Shown: in pieces, positions 12,001 through 17,116 of the stretch
How positions within the stretch are numbered: position 1 is the stretch's first letter
How the letters are laid out: the number at the start of each line of letters is the position of its first letter
IMG/VR virus record: IMGVR_UViG_3300009068_000071
Span: 1 to 41,754 of that record
DNA length: 41,754 bases
Source: a virus
Strand: one strand, 5' to 3'
Program-made: the position numbers and the translations under genes
The notes under the pieces: model-generated
Database searches by the model: none
The model's input: only the letters and a program-made list of their open reading frames with translations
What the model was told of the DNA's origin: nothing

Positions 12001-13106
12001 AAGTCGGAACGCTCGTCAGGCGTCGCTGTTCCGTCTTTCATCTTCTCGACCAGAACGTCCCACTTCTGTTTGCCGTATTCTGCAGAAGTTCCCTTCAGCC
12101 CCTTACCCGAGAACATTGTTCCAAGGAACGTGTCAAAAGCCAGACGCTTGGGGTCAAATTCTCTATTGATGGCTTGCGCTGCTCCGCTGAAAGCCGCTCC
12201 TCCGAGCGCTCCAAGACCAAGCTGTCCGGCAATAACCTTTGCACCACCCAACTTGTTTTCCATTTGGGCAGTAGTTCGCCCAGCGCTGATAACACCTTTA
12301 ATGCTTCCAACCGCTGCGGGGGCCATCGGTAGAAGCATCCCAACCTGGTAATAACCAGGGGCAGACTCTTTGGCATCCTTGATGTACTGAGCAGCCTCGA
12401 TCCCGTTATCTGCAGAATATCCAAGAAGGGCATCGAAACCTTTTAGAGTTGCTTCAAACCCAAGTGCTGCGCCTGCTCCAGCTCCAATTGTACCCAGAAC
12501 AGGAGCGGCCGGACTCTCAGGACCACCAGCCAAAAGAACACCACCGTACATCCCGACTTTTCCTGTTTGGTGCGCGACCGCCATTGCAGCACCACCTTCG
12601 ACAAGACCAGCCCCAAACGCTGTTGCCTTTTGAGCGGTGGTGACAGTTCGTTCAGGCTGATCGAACATCAAAGGCTCGCCATCTTCCCGTTCTACCACTG
12701 CTTGGTTAACCGGAAGCTTGTCGGGTTTCTTGCCTGACAACCAATCGTCAAGACTCATATCCTGCTTTAGCGTCGGTTCTTGAACAAACATCGGGTATTC
12801 AACATCGCTCGAGGCCAGCTCAACCGACGAAGGAGGATTCGAGAAAACGTTTAGCTTGTCCCCTTTTGAAACAATCGTTTTATCAACAACACCCAATGCC
12901 GTATCTTGATTCGGGTTTTCTCTAGCCGCGCCAGGTATTGGCTCGCCTTTTATGAAAGCATCCAGCTCCGCACCACCAACCGAAGAAGAAATATCTTTTG
13001 ATGTACCTTTTACAAAGTCATCCAACTCTTGTGGTAGAACCCCCTTGGGTGCTTGTGAGCTGTTTAGAAAATCGTCCAAGCCGGACGGAAGGCCAGAATC
13101 AGACAT
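1..13106 (-). CDS. Giant polyvalent ejection protein (SF2 helicase, DdrB-like ParB, LysM x2, GHKL ATPase), C-terminus beyond window
   Basis: One frame stays open from ATG 13106 (SD GGAG, 3 nt after the upstream stop) to the left edge: at least 4368 residues. Visible in order: four LDDF-type motifs (residues 10-125); Gly/Ala-rich hydrophobic segments (about 155-316); Pro/Glu-rich linkers; an SF2/SNF2-like helicase (about 1200-1620) with Walker A GLGKT (1233-1237), DEAQ (1319-1322), SAT (1346-1348), GGAGLNLDD (from 1563) and YRVGHRVSSR (from 1597); a DdrB-like ParB-fold region (about 2030-2200) with GGNGR at 2116; two LysM domains (3275-3319, 3332-3374); a GHKL-type ATPase (about 3470-3605) with DEGEG (3512-3516) and GTR near 3596; then helical sequence. 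Similar domain mixtures are known as polyvalent proteins of phages and conjugative elements. It is the last gene of an ejection-protein block, in the place of T7 gp16, so entry with the DNA is inferred. No lytic transglycosylase or methyltransferase is recognisable in the visible part. Confidence 0.9.
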   Translation of the reverse strand, partial: MSDSGLPSGLDDFLNSSQAPKGVLPQELDDFVKGTSKDISSSVGGAELDAFIKGEPIPGAARENPNQDTALGVVDKTIVSKGDKLNVFSNPPSSVELASSDVEYPMFVQEPTLKQDMSLDDWLSGKKPDKLPVNQAVVEREDGEPLMFDQPERTVTTAQKATAFGAGLVEGGAAMAVAHQTGKVGMYGGVLLAGGPESPAAPVLGTIGAGAGAALGFEATLKGFDALLGYSADNGIEAAQYIKDAKESAPGYYQVGMLLPMAPAAVGSIKGVISAGRTTAQMENKLGGAKVIAGQLGLGALGGAAFSGAAQAINREFDPKRLAFDTFLGTMFSGKGLKGTSAEYGKQKWDVLVEKMKDGTATPDERSDLNAILGAQWGSRVSEHFKTKVKGPTETIYGEIPVTEEQAQAAIERVSRGKGTSKDYTILTDLLPKVQKGEGLASARVLGVNQGNVRAFSDVTLEGFSEGGPRLGGTSPIPNAPLTSKALEDSTLTKEVEQTIKPEIKPEEPFAGIDEDLDLNDLLPKPKTNEQESPAPQEEVQTPAPAEGEQTKPSYGQQVLGRIAGSPEQGKEASPYDKDEPELSGASVADELNFSRPGRPAKIVTQIEGPAKQEEDKPLMDLPVVNPSGVITTGEPEEKKDEQVDLNFNRRGAPSKYKSVFPENKLAKQLELDFSSAVGASEVPEDPAEKRAVDYASEFYLQSLRPTLKSEGRPFANDSEVFPADLSMAEFMDKVIPALKDAELKIPDTEQGQLAFVRAVKRQIRLSNKPSLPKAEVEVEQEEETILPTTTVSALQDLNARLARLEQNKPAPVKRLARVKQPGSRVTGEIKLNEESPEYSDSINKLPPAPGEAQLLTLAESDFRRKAANYRQNHPEYSVDESRLANAARMRYWRQLRVKHDRLKNRTKTLGEGEAEELFKANVVPSLSKNRIWGSVTADYARKFGRRMGGKVGLEASMSLQTKVGDDDGSTLEDYVPDNTAKPLEEPEVRRDISKNARNSYFASLGNDFAKRYLLGAALMEGSKKNSSPKDLAKNTTKLSEIAGVLIQNGIATSTGELQKILPKLIDEFAAYVADKVDSDMTKYRMSGELPVIVEGPEKSFQVLSRQSSKPQLSAYDKDTQAVARDLLSELEESGMLSPVEVANIQDDLDMSPRSGAALKAIRDMQAMLSAKQPGRGLTEPTVRIISGQNPVNVPDKVPSIYNLLPHQRKGANLVVMAYENGRKAAFIADDPGLGKTRTGLAAARTIADKIAKAKDPEAIGKVIVITENNELIEASMGGLKSQLAAANITSRRTYFYTLDAYSKGSIPDIETADVLVFDEAQNLKNSNTARSRLSKQTSAFKIFLSATPTDRIGGIRYFLPDILGKSQATVDTMIEKSRNPEQTIANLLESAATVGAYVRRVSDSGKPQVSTVRLEAGEQIAGQIQQIENYYRRQIDELKGDAAAPVSKVDNAKSLELVAMLKFKTEAWAEISKAPAVFELAMQDLQDGKQVVVFGELVRPVAFPELGLGEVKSMLETLNEMFTAAGYNPAVLYGEGGSQMTTDVNDFQTGLKKVALATPTKGGAGLNLDDQTGTAPRSLILATPNEAADKHEQMLYRVGHRVSSRSVPVIRQLVAEDINSDKERLNRQEAKQGILTASQGISPDTQSGQQELPFDGGRRVDRNSMSGLEEEEEVGSIAVDLDEGLNREATLPLSGMKIDSRYSSLLDYEQEAVRDVAGTLQTMGFKDVKIIFGRRGKKVVWTEWGDTDHNTIYMNPTKFANSQYRVASTFRNKVAKAGEGYLQAIVSEEMLHNSLFSLIRAVSANMFKENIQNGDMTAQEAYQHAMNHILAKVLEEMSPESKALIQTKYGNELTPKQMAIEYLRFIHQKAGMGYTTEDFTRPDDDSETNLKTLLKGAPKDGFIAYWFKMMRQALFDMLEKMGVTVKDMPAIGRVLDAVDTVLHSLQVNGANAPPEKSESVKSLIRFLSGEEEARVTLQSSGMPRVTSEKLDIEPLKKEIIRSQSLKLPTGQEVFGDAGTVRDHLSNEYKYRYGWVNLNQVQASHLGPKEFFAKNPKYTGLNTRDYSKDKAEQRKVNDLSASKFNAGKLVEVSSSPNGGLPILIWDKATGQYMVAGGNGREQIRATAWAKEANKNDTLENAKNLTRELGSTAPADYAEGNKMLYRVMDETVDTSTEAGRARLNYLIKAFNTEGGMLSGALSMAEQDVDTIVKTPKYVRLLRDMALNGSVEIGEAKTFVNNLIESNAVPRLERNLLVTDSDVSSAKDYTKYLILRTYLAPMERFTSIAGTIPESEMARAILELGEQQSGYFLKLAQVSASAEVLKEGEAKTYKGFVSRLANEMLTQKFKKGSVLHAIESLAEGEYDMLREGGGVGAYPEITAQPDIQKAINQMWKTLAATRKNRDGRMQFGATTNEAFDTYLESIANAFREKVDVGPMDDLLSTGETPLDLGVERARFLLRQDGGYSASSEIEGEDPMFEGYDRSDFEIEDPNRLLKLKDEVVQDPFPEQAVKEDEPVTANKEVFEESIRPAELDEPGYKSRALYNQLLSAFERAGMARMFKLRKLVENMAMDEAWAKEVIEKANGEYELKEFFTKAYGLMEATHAPAELEDPLIARLVFPIVRATQVTKSPSRVLSAEDEAVERLVEAQERATQLKSFLSAINVKTNPEFIKMAEKAEAGYLKFLKTCVRNNLFDDPDAVWDVTKREWLNPKAKIKSAKPLKPLDGFYRLHLAALLEQIEKDSRVAYRKTPSVATRGRQIAELKVKAIENAAESKKAWQDSVLAMSSRDEFGIDLKAFQKASDEEQVAKDRYFRDQVLVEHYTRAVDNLARLELVKTIQTSESGKGEKLTKKQVSNLPDAIRSELRRRGVDIEQPMVSKDITWVFPKGFIGLNNQEPISIKAKAIIQSNAGQGFKGMLIGFEKDSGETTDYRTPVFSDGRLVSNFYSELAAASYYNNKGSAVITRNQGGEYPSIRLVLPVAPDLEAARRIKPMAEEEVQKKIAPKAMSGMKIISGSMRNEAAVNERGERSWEFQLNPGAPDIPASSVGVTPTKMWKGKTYGGTKSGAITTTNSRARKVYVRARTADEAVTKAIQLMGEASDLFYKGKWYGKNIATRTVKVEPKNEEEADTIISTDELDVRKAIRAGRYDKLQQAIERGVAKDEDFEFMAKREGEAYLTELLSKGAKIDDPEVVSVAIRFGFASFRGGKVLTYKLKEIQKTALARNTPKSMSAFSKGNKMSATGPSRNVSENFLFGGKKQMVEQPAPETTFTVPSVQYRKSDEVLADLAAQNGVTVDALKQANALVMGKLTPGTQLLIPGTTRSVEVPRFAVAPEKLTALDIAKKFGITKAELLSHNRLPADYEPKPEDQLRIPGAMRVDNLQDLAFKIIKERAHVTYPQMVYVDRAPQGVRLVDKEGNAVGSSVPDPEEFDPDRYAGMAEGMASISAPVFNAVEVFNRAGNASSLAPAEATTQLLEEAVARSKKGSVLNEESKKKQTRVTIDQANYKIVIEDEGEGLTQQELEDKVFGEFYEEGNTKRTAFGDILATSRVEVMTIRDGAAMWIRTSPETMLTERIENRPSILMDSTYGELTGKNNGTRIEIALDNSVRLPGFGSKILDYYMPTTLDVDTVKVPEEQAVYVQVKGRTAEAKYKIGRESARQGEFAFLQQGSETRVQPEMTSNGLVKLSGRRRVGEYRISINGMPISTTARTIDEARSQLAAKLILTVGGGQFNYNGEVFRKNQIGLLTWVLKKNNVSVERVRSFNEEEASGASTPAEGERREFRARGLKGAREREGMSKSQGFSRQMANDERLSQEVNNISNLSTLKYQVRTQPLRAEEMLGLINQNGGAEVVARLLLSPDVEVNDSELDALRDGSSMQFDNMVVLNQLLMQQLENVAKENPDRKNEIYALEFELAKKQADLGTSLAQGLAAFGAYSRIGAAGWLWFADNAKKNERLRQVGLFGKDIEAGTIAGEEAVSKSLEKVMGLGEIEKISQLINESANNAIWAQLALKARRVAEMSSQWQKVSTNTLSDILDQQVKTTREMLELLKQVPDSAEKRSQAASLISQGTAALLQKGTPSPAEAAKELGVAKEDVLANLESAQDMVDDAKQAVTDEIQNHLSKRYGNTKMVDEEDTSVGASSLKPNQEVSKTSAVIIENVLSGFIENFEKALDAKDSNGKLPKETAVGVIRRILRERVQLQAGNQLKITRSKMSAEQRKLLSIRRFRDAMTFWESLQQAVQEVYDTLGDTLDNSSFEQIVEAMQLAMDEPFTKSDVRAFMTLPAFNFKDFIFSNRYKLTANKAEVLAELAQELRVSGVTVDEKVLSRVLDKISQEMDKVVEDEFSKSLGRLFGKRDNKAISAIRARAP
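12730..13085 (-). repeat. Four copies of a short LDDF-type motif at the N-terminus of the giant protein
   Basis: The first 125 residues contain GLDDFLNSS (9-17), ELDDFVKGT (27-35), ELDAFIKGE (47-55) and SLDDWLSGK (118-126). Each is acid-acid/Ala-aromatic-aliphatic, most followed by a Lys or Gly, and they are separated by polar disordered-looking sequence. Spacing is irregular, so this is a repeated linear motif rather than a folded repeat. Confidence 0.7.
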
Positions 13107-13109
13107 GCC

Positions 13110-14228
13110 TTACTCCGTTGGTAGTTGTTCATCACCCATATCGATTTGCAAGTCATCGATTTCAACTCCGGTGTCTTGAAGCTTCTGTTCAAGAGCGTCC
13201 AGCATATCTAATGGGATTTGGAATGTTTGTGTTCCTCCGTCTTTATTTTTTAGTCTGATGTTTGTCATCGTGTCCACGGGAAGCCCAACGCTTGCCATAG
13301 CCTGCTGAGCAATCTTCGGCGTCAGACTTCCCGAAGCAGCAAGGTTGTTTAAGGTAACCGAAGCCTGATAGGCTTTCTCTGCTCTCTTGTATCTGATATC
13401 GATATCCGCCATGGCTTTCTTTTGATCTTCAGCCCGCAACGTTTGGTTATTCATCACGGCCGATTTTTGAGTACCCAGGTTGTTCAGCACTTTAATAGAG
13501 TTCTGAACATTCATAGCCATCGTGTTGCCAGTTGCGCGTGCTTGAACAGCCCCAATTCTCCCAGCAGCGTTAATCTGAGCCACTTTTTGAGCGCCCTCGT
13601 TCCGTAGCATAGCCGCGGCTACGGATGGGTTCGAAACAAGTGCCCTCTGTGCTTTGTATTTAACAGCATCGTTCAAGAGAGCGACTTTTTCAGGCGGAAG
13701 CTGGGAGATTGAAACACCCTGCTGAAGTTGGGTCTGAAGTTCCGCTAGAAGCTCCCGATCAACTGGTTTATCCGCAAGCTGGGTTCCGTACTCCGCCGTC
13801 GCTTCAATGTGGCCCATTCTTGTTTGGTAGACTGAAGACTTCCCAAGTGCTTCCATTCGCATGGCTCTGAAGTTGGCCTCATTCTCCGCGTTTAACCTGT
13901 CTTGAGCTAACTTGGAGTAACCCGGAATTTCAATCGGGGTATAGTTTGCTTTTATAAGACCATCGACATCACCCTTCATAGCCATTGATTGCAGACTTCC
14001 AAACTGTTGGCTTGTCTGACCGTAGCTAGAGGCTTTTGCGTGATTTAAGTCGAGCGTCTCGTTTGCGTCTTGGATCTGTAGACTCTTAAGCTGGTTCTCC
14101 AAGTTGTATGATTTTTCTCGAAGGCTTAACTCTTGTTGAGCGCGAGCCTCCCGAAAGCCCATCAATACATTACTGCTAAGGGCTTGGAGATTGGACGCTA
14201 CTGAAAGTCCGTATTGATCAGGTGTCAT
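13110..14228 (-). CDS. Putative internal virion/ejection protein (T7 gp15 position)
   Basis: This 372-residue protein is predicted mostly helical, rich in Gln and Ala, with a coiled-coil-like stretch at about residues 25-60 and a helical core; I see no signal peptide, membrane segment or catalytic motif. The start is ATG 14228, two nucleotides after the upstream stop, and its own stop lies 3 nt before the giant gene, so the two are almost certainly cotranslated. No family is recognised from sequence alone. The role is inferred from position: the third gene of a block (GNAT-like, Gly-rich, helical, giant) that matches the order of the T7 internal core genes 13-16. It could equally be another minor structural protein. 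Confidence 0.75.
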   Translation of the reverse strand: MTPDQYGLSVASNLQALSSNVLMGFREARAQQELSLREKSYNLENQLKSLQIQDANETLDLNHAKASSYGQTSQQFGSLQSMAMKGDVDGLIKANYTPIEIPGYSKLAQDRLNAENEANFRAMRMEALGKSSVYQTRMGHIEATAEYGTQLADKPVDRELLAELQTQLQQGVSISQLPPEKVALLNDAVKYKAQRALVSNPSVAAAMLRNEGAQKVAQINAAGRIGAVQARATGNTMAMNVQNSIKVLNNLGTQKSAVMNNQTLRAEDQKKAMADIDIRYKRAEKAYQASVTLNNLAASGSLTPKIAQQAMASVGLPVDTMTNIRLKNKDGGTQTFQIPLDMLDALEQKLQDTGVEIDDLQIDMGDEQLPTE

Positions 14229-14230
14229 GT

Positions 14231-15121
14231 TTAGTAAGCCCTACCCCTCCAACCACCCCATCCAGACCCACCACCGTCAAACCCACCACCCATCCCGTAA
14301 CTACCAAGCATCGAAAGATTCGAACCAAAGCCTTGAAAAATGCTTCCCATACCTTGACCTTGAGCTCCTCCAAAAGACCCACCAATTCCGCCACCCAACG
14401 ACGAACCAATCCCAGCTCCCATCATAGCACCCATAGGATTCATGCCGGAAGCAAAGAAGCCGCCAAGACCCCCTAAGAGACCTCCACCAGCTCCGCCTAG
14501 AAGACCGGTCATAGAGTTACCACCGTATTGCTGATCATACGCGTAGTTTGATTGCGCCTGCATGTTTGCCACATTGGCGTTCGCCTCCGCCTGCTTGTTG
14601 GTGATCTGATTATTGTATTGGGCAAGCGTGTTGTCTTCAGAACGAATTCCTTGCGGCGTGAACGCAAGATTCATTGCTTGAAGCGGCATAAGGTTGCGCG
14701 CCTCGTTACGGAGGCCAGACTGCATCTGCAATCCACGACCCATCAAATCAAGACTTGTCGTCCCTAGATCCCTAGCCGTGAGCAACTCCCTTTGTTGTGA
14801 GCCAAGGCCGTTTGTCAGACCTTTAAAAGCTGAGCTTTGCGAAAGCTTTAAAGCAACATCTGCCGGGATATTTCCGTCTACCAACGAGTCAGCCATTTGC
14901 TGAGCCTTGTCCAATCCAGATTTGTAGCCAGGGCGAAGACTGTCGAGCGCATCCAGGTAGCCACTAGCAGACTGGCGAATTGTTTCTTGGACATCGCCAA
15001 AATTGTCTCTTTGCGAATTAAATTTATCGTAGCTTGTGTCTAAACCAGCAAGCTCCAGCTTGGTGTAATTAGGTGCTACGTATTGCGGTTTTTTAGGCTT
15101 ACTGCCACCAAAACATCCCAT
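14231..15121 (-). CDS. Putative internal virion protein, Gly-rich C-terminus (T7 gp14 position)
   Basis: A 296-residue protein that begins MGCFGGSKPKKP. Residues 1-190 are polar and helical with many Gln/Asn (for example QYNNQITNKQAEANAN). From about 200 onward it is dominated by Gly, Met and Ala with hydrophobic stretches (GLLGGAGGGLLGGLGG, GAMMGAGIGSSLGGG), and ends in a Gly/Trp-rich tail. A glycine-rich hydrophobic half is compatible with membrane insertion during DNA ejection, as proposed for T7 gp14. The start ATG 15121 has a strong SD (AAGGAG). It sits between the GNAT-like gene and the helical gene. Function is inferred from position and composition, not from a recognised domain. Confidence 0.75.
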   Translation of the reverse strand: MGCFGGSKPKKPQYVAPNYTKLELAGLDTSYDKFNSQRDNFGDVQETIRQSASGYLDALDSLRPGYKSGLDKAQQMADSLVDGNIPADVALKLSQSSAFKGLTNGLGSQQRELLTARDLGTTSLDLMGRGLQMQSGLRNEARNLMPLQAMNLAFTPQGIRSEDNTLAQYNNQITNKQAEANANVANMQAQSNYAYDQQYGGNSMTGLLGGAGGGLLGGLGGFFASGMNPMGAMMGAGIGSSLGGGIGGSFGGAQGQGMGSIFQGFGSNLSMLGSYGMGGGFDGGGSGWGGWRGRAY

Positions 15122-15122
15122 A

Positions 15123-15536
15123 TTAAGCTAGCTCCTTTTGAAACATAACTGTTTGCCCCATTTCGGTGTATCCAAGTCTCCCCATGTGTTTAAAGTAAGG
15201 AGAATCTTCTGAGCAGATAGTTACGTATCGGTTAATTCCTTTTGTTTTGGCGAGATCTTCTACTTCTTTTAAAAGTTCAAGCGTGTCCCTTGCTTTGCCT
15301 TTTTGTGAATCTACCCACCACATAAGAACAGGTGTTGAAAAAATCCCAGCATACCCAATGAGCTCTCCGTTTTTCCTAAAGATATGCGACGGGAAAACAA
15401 CATCGTGGTGATCTTTGTTGGCCGCCAAAACAAGTTCTTGGAATTCCCCTTGGGATTGGATTTCGTGCATTTTTGAAGCTGCCATAGGGTCACTTAAGTT
15501 TAAGTCAGACACTGATTTGTCAAGAATGTCGCTCAC
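15123..15536 (-). CDS. GNAT-like virion protein (T7 gp13 position)
   Basis: A 137-residue protein with features of the GNAT N-acetyltransferase fold: an N-terminal helix, central strands (ELIGYAGIFSTPVLMWWVDS), a helix after a Lys-rich QKGKARDTLELLKEV segment, and a C-terminal strand-helix-strand (YFKHMGRLGYTEMGQTVMF) of the kind that ends GNAT domains (F/Y-kxGFxxxg). The canonical acetyl-CoA pyrophosphate loop (Q/RxxGxG/A) is only partly matched by QKGKAR, so activity is uncertain. The start is GTG 15536, whose GTGA overlaps the stop of the upstream gene, indicating coupling. T7 gp13 and relatives have a GNAT-like fold and sit next to the core proteins, which supports a virion role. Confidence 0.75.
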   Translation of the reverse strand: MSDILDKSVSDLNLSDPMAASKMHEIQSQGEFQELVLAANKDHHDVVFPSHIFRKNGELIGYAGIFSTPVLMWWVDSQKGKARDTLELLKEVEDLAKTKGINRYVTICSEDSPYFKHMGRLGYTEMGQTVMFQKELA

Positions 15537-16351
15537 AACTCAAGGGTTGCACTTGCGGAGGTAAAAACGTGATACGTATAGCCACCGTAGCTTGATACCG
15601 TTCCACTTGGGCTGGCCTGGGTTCCAGCATAGCTGACGACAATTACTCCTTGTTGCCCAGTTCCACCAGGGCCTCCGCCACCAGAACCATACCAACTACC
15701 ACTCGTAACAGCCCCATTTGTATCCCCGCCTTTTCCAGCGCCTGTCCCCCCAGCTCTCAACCTAATTAGATGGCCGTACCAGATATAATACTTTGGGTCT
15801 CTCCACCCTCCACCACCCCCTGAGCCAACAACGGTTTGCCCGCCTAGTGCATTAGCAACCCCCGCTGAAACAGTATACCCTTCGGCTCCCTGCCCAGCAT
15901 AATAGTCATTGCCAATCCCACTTGCATCACCACCTAATCCGCTGAAAGCTCCGCCACCTCCACCGCTCATAATAAAAGGATTCCCCCCGCCAAGCCAGCC
16001 CCCACCACGATAACCATTTGGGCTTCCACCAACTCCTCCTGGATAATCTCCAGAAGTTCCTCCCGCTCGCGAATTACCACCGCCAGTAGCAACGTAGGCT
16101 GTCGCAAATGAACTAGTTCCCCCAGTACGACCAACTACGATTGGGATAGAAGCTTGCCCACCTGGGAGCAATCCAGTCGAATACGAAAAATCTCGTACAC
16201 CTCCTCCGCCTCCTCCGCCTTCCCAAACGCCTGAGCCACCACCGCCGACAACTAAGACTTGAAGAGTTTCGGGTGGCCAACGCAAGTAGGTTGGGTAAAA
16301 CCTTCCTTTGATCCCAGTAATTTGGGAGAACGGAATTACCGGCCAAGGCAT
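15533..16351 (-). CDS. Glycine-rich tail/adhesin-like protein
   Basis: A 272-residue protein, very rich in Gly and Ser. After about 28 N-terminal residues it enters a domain that starts LQVLVVGGGGSG and continues with long Gly runs and YVATGGGNSRAGG-type blocks, ending in QGVIVVSYAGTQ. This opening/closing pair (hydrophobic strand, Gly-rich body, GxIVVSY strand) is the layout of the glycine-rich domain found in many phage tail and receptor-binding proteins; a related block is inserted in the nozzle-like protein at 25180-28473. The last ~30 residues (YGGYTYHVFTSASATLEL) look like a separate strand. The start ATG 16351 lies 4 nt after the upstream stop; no SD is apparent. The receptor role is inferred. 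Confidence 0.75.
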   Translation of the reverse strand: MPWPVIPFSQITGIKGRFYPTYLRWPPETLQVLVVGGGGSGVWEGGGGGGGVRDFSYSTGLLPGGQASIPIVVGRTGGTSSFATAYVATGGGNSRAGGTSGDYPGGVGGSPNGYRGGGWLGGGNPFIMSGGGGGAFSGLGGDASGIGNDYYAGQGAEGYTVSAGVANALGGQTVVGSGGGGGWRDPKYYIWYGHLIRLRAGGTGAGKGGDTNGAVTSGSWYGSGGGGPGGTGQQGVIVVSYAGTQASPSGTVSSYGGYTYHVFTSASATLEL

Positions 16352-16355
16352 GACT

Positions 16356-16742
16356 TTATACCGTGTAACCTAAAGAAGATGTCCCGTACATTTTCCCGTT
16401 GAGCGACACAAACGTAAGTATATCCATTTGATTGGGGGTCGCAGTTAAAATTGGAGCAAGTCCGTAACCCCAGCTATAATTGCTACCGTAAGTCAAAGTT
16501 CGTGAACCGATAGCGTCTTGCACAACAAACAAAACGTAAACGCCACCGTCTTTCGTATAAAACGGATTAGCCAGCGTTCGGTTGCCGCCCAACGTAACTT
16601 TTGCAACTTGGTTAGAGGATAGATCCCACGAGATTGTTGGAGCATCAGTTAATGTCGTTGCCTTGAAGTTATGAGAGGCTGTGTACTCCTGCTGCCAGCT
16701 TAGGACAGCAACCCCACTAGGTAGATCAGATAACCCGCTCAT
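16356..16742 (-). CDS. Small tail-fibre domain protein
   Basis: This 128-residue protein is a single beta-rich domain: WDLSSNQVAKVTLGGNRTLANP near the middle, then DGGVYVLFVVQDAIGSRTL, SYSWGYG and MDILTFVSLNGKMYG. The set (VTLGGNRTL, DGGxYxLxVxQDxxGSRTL, a Trp, DILTFxSxxGKxYG) is familiar from the C-terminal domains of many phage tail-fibre and receptor-binding proteins; here it is a free-standing gene. The start is ATG 16742 after a weak AGG. Neighbours are a small unknown gene upstream and the Gly-rich adhesin-like gene downstream. It may assemble with either of them at the tail tip. Confidence 0.7.
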   Translation of the reverse strand: MSGLSDLPSGVAVLSWQQEYTASHNFKATTLTDAPTISWDLSSNQVAKVTLGGNRTLANPFYTKDGGVYVLFVVQDAIGSRTLTYGSNYSWGYGLAPILTATPNQMDILTFVSLNGKMYGTSSLGYTV

Positions 16743-16757
16743 CGGCGGATACCTAAG

Positions 16758-17111
16758 TTAAACCGCAAACAATGCGTCTTTAGCAGCCTTGTGGTCAGCA
16801 AGAGTCTGTTCCACAAATGCTCGGTATTCTGGATCGTTGGTTCGCAAAGCTTGAAACTCCCGATCGACCGAATATTTTCTACGGATCTTGTGGGCTGCAG
16901 AATTCGAAAGGCCAATCGAGGTATCAAGCTCAGACATCAGTTTTGCGAGATCAGTTAACTCAGTTATATCCCTATTTTCGTTCCCATTGATTGCTTTTAC
17001 CTGCTCTAAGGTTGCGTTCGTTTTATAAACAAAGAAGGTACCCCAATTACCAATGTGGGTTGTAGGTGTCTCTTCGGAGGTATTGGCAGGAGTGGAAGAC
17101 CCGAAAAACAT
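16758..17111 (-). CDS. Hypothetical tail-region protein, 117 residues
   Basis: I do not recognise a family. The first 40 residues are polar (FFGSSTPANTSEETPTT) with a GNWGTFFVYKTN segment; the remainder is helical and charged, including EYRAFVEQTLADHKAAKDALFAV at the end. No signal peptide or membrane segment is seen. It starts at ATG 17111, 5 nt after the stop of the RCC1-repeat gene, and lies in the middle of the tail gene series. A small chaperone or adaptor for the adjacent large tail protein is possible, but only by position. Confidence 0.65.
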   Translation of the reverse strand: MFFGSSTPANTSEETPTTHIGNWGTFFVYKTNATLEQVKAINGNENRDITELTDLAKLMSELDTSIGLSNSAAHKIRRKYSVDREFQALRTNDPEYRAFVEQTLADHKAAKDALFAV

Positions 17112-17116
17112 CTACG

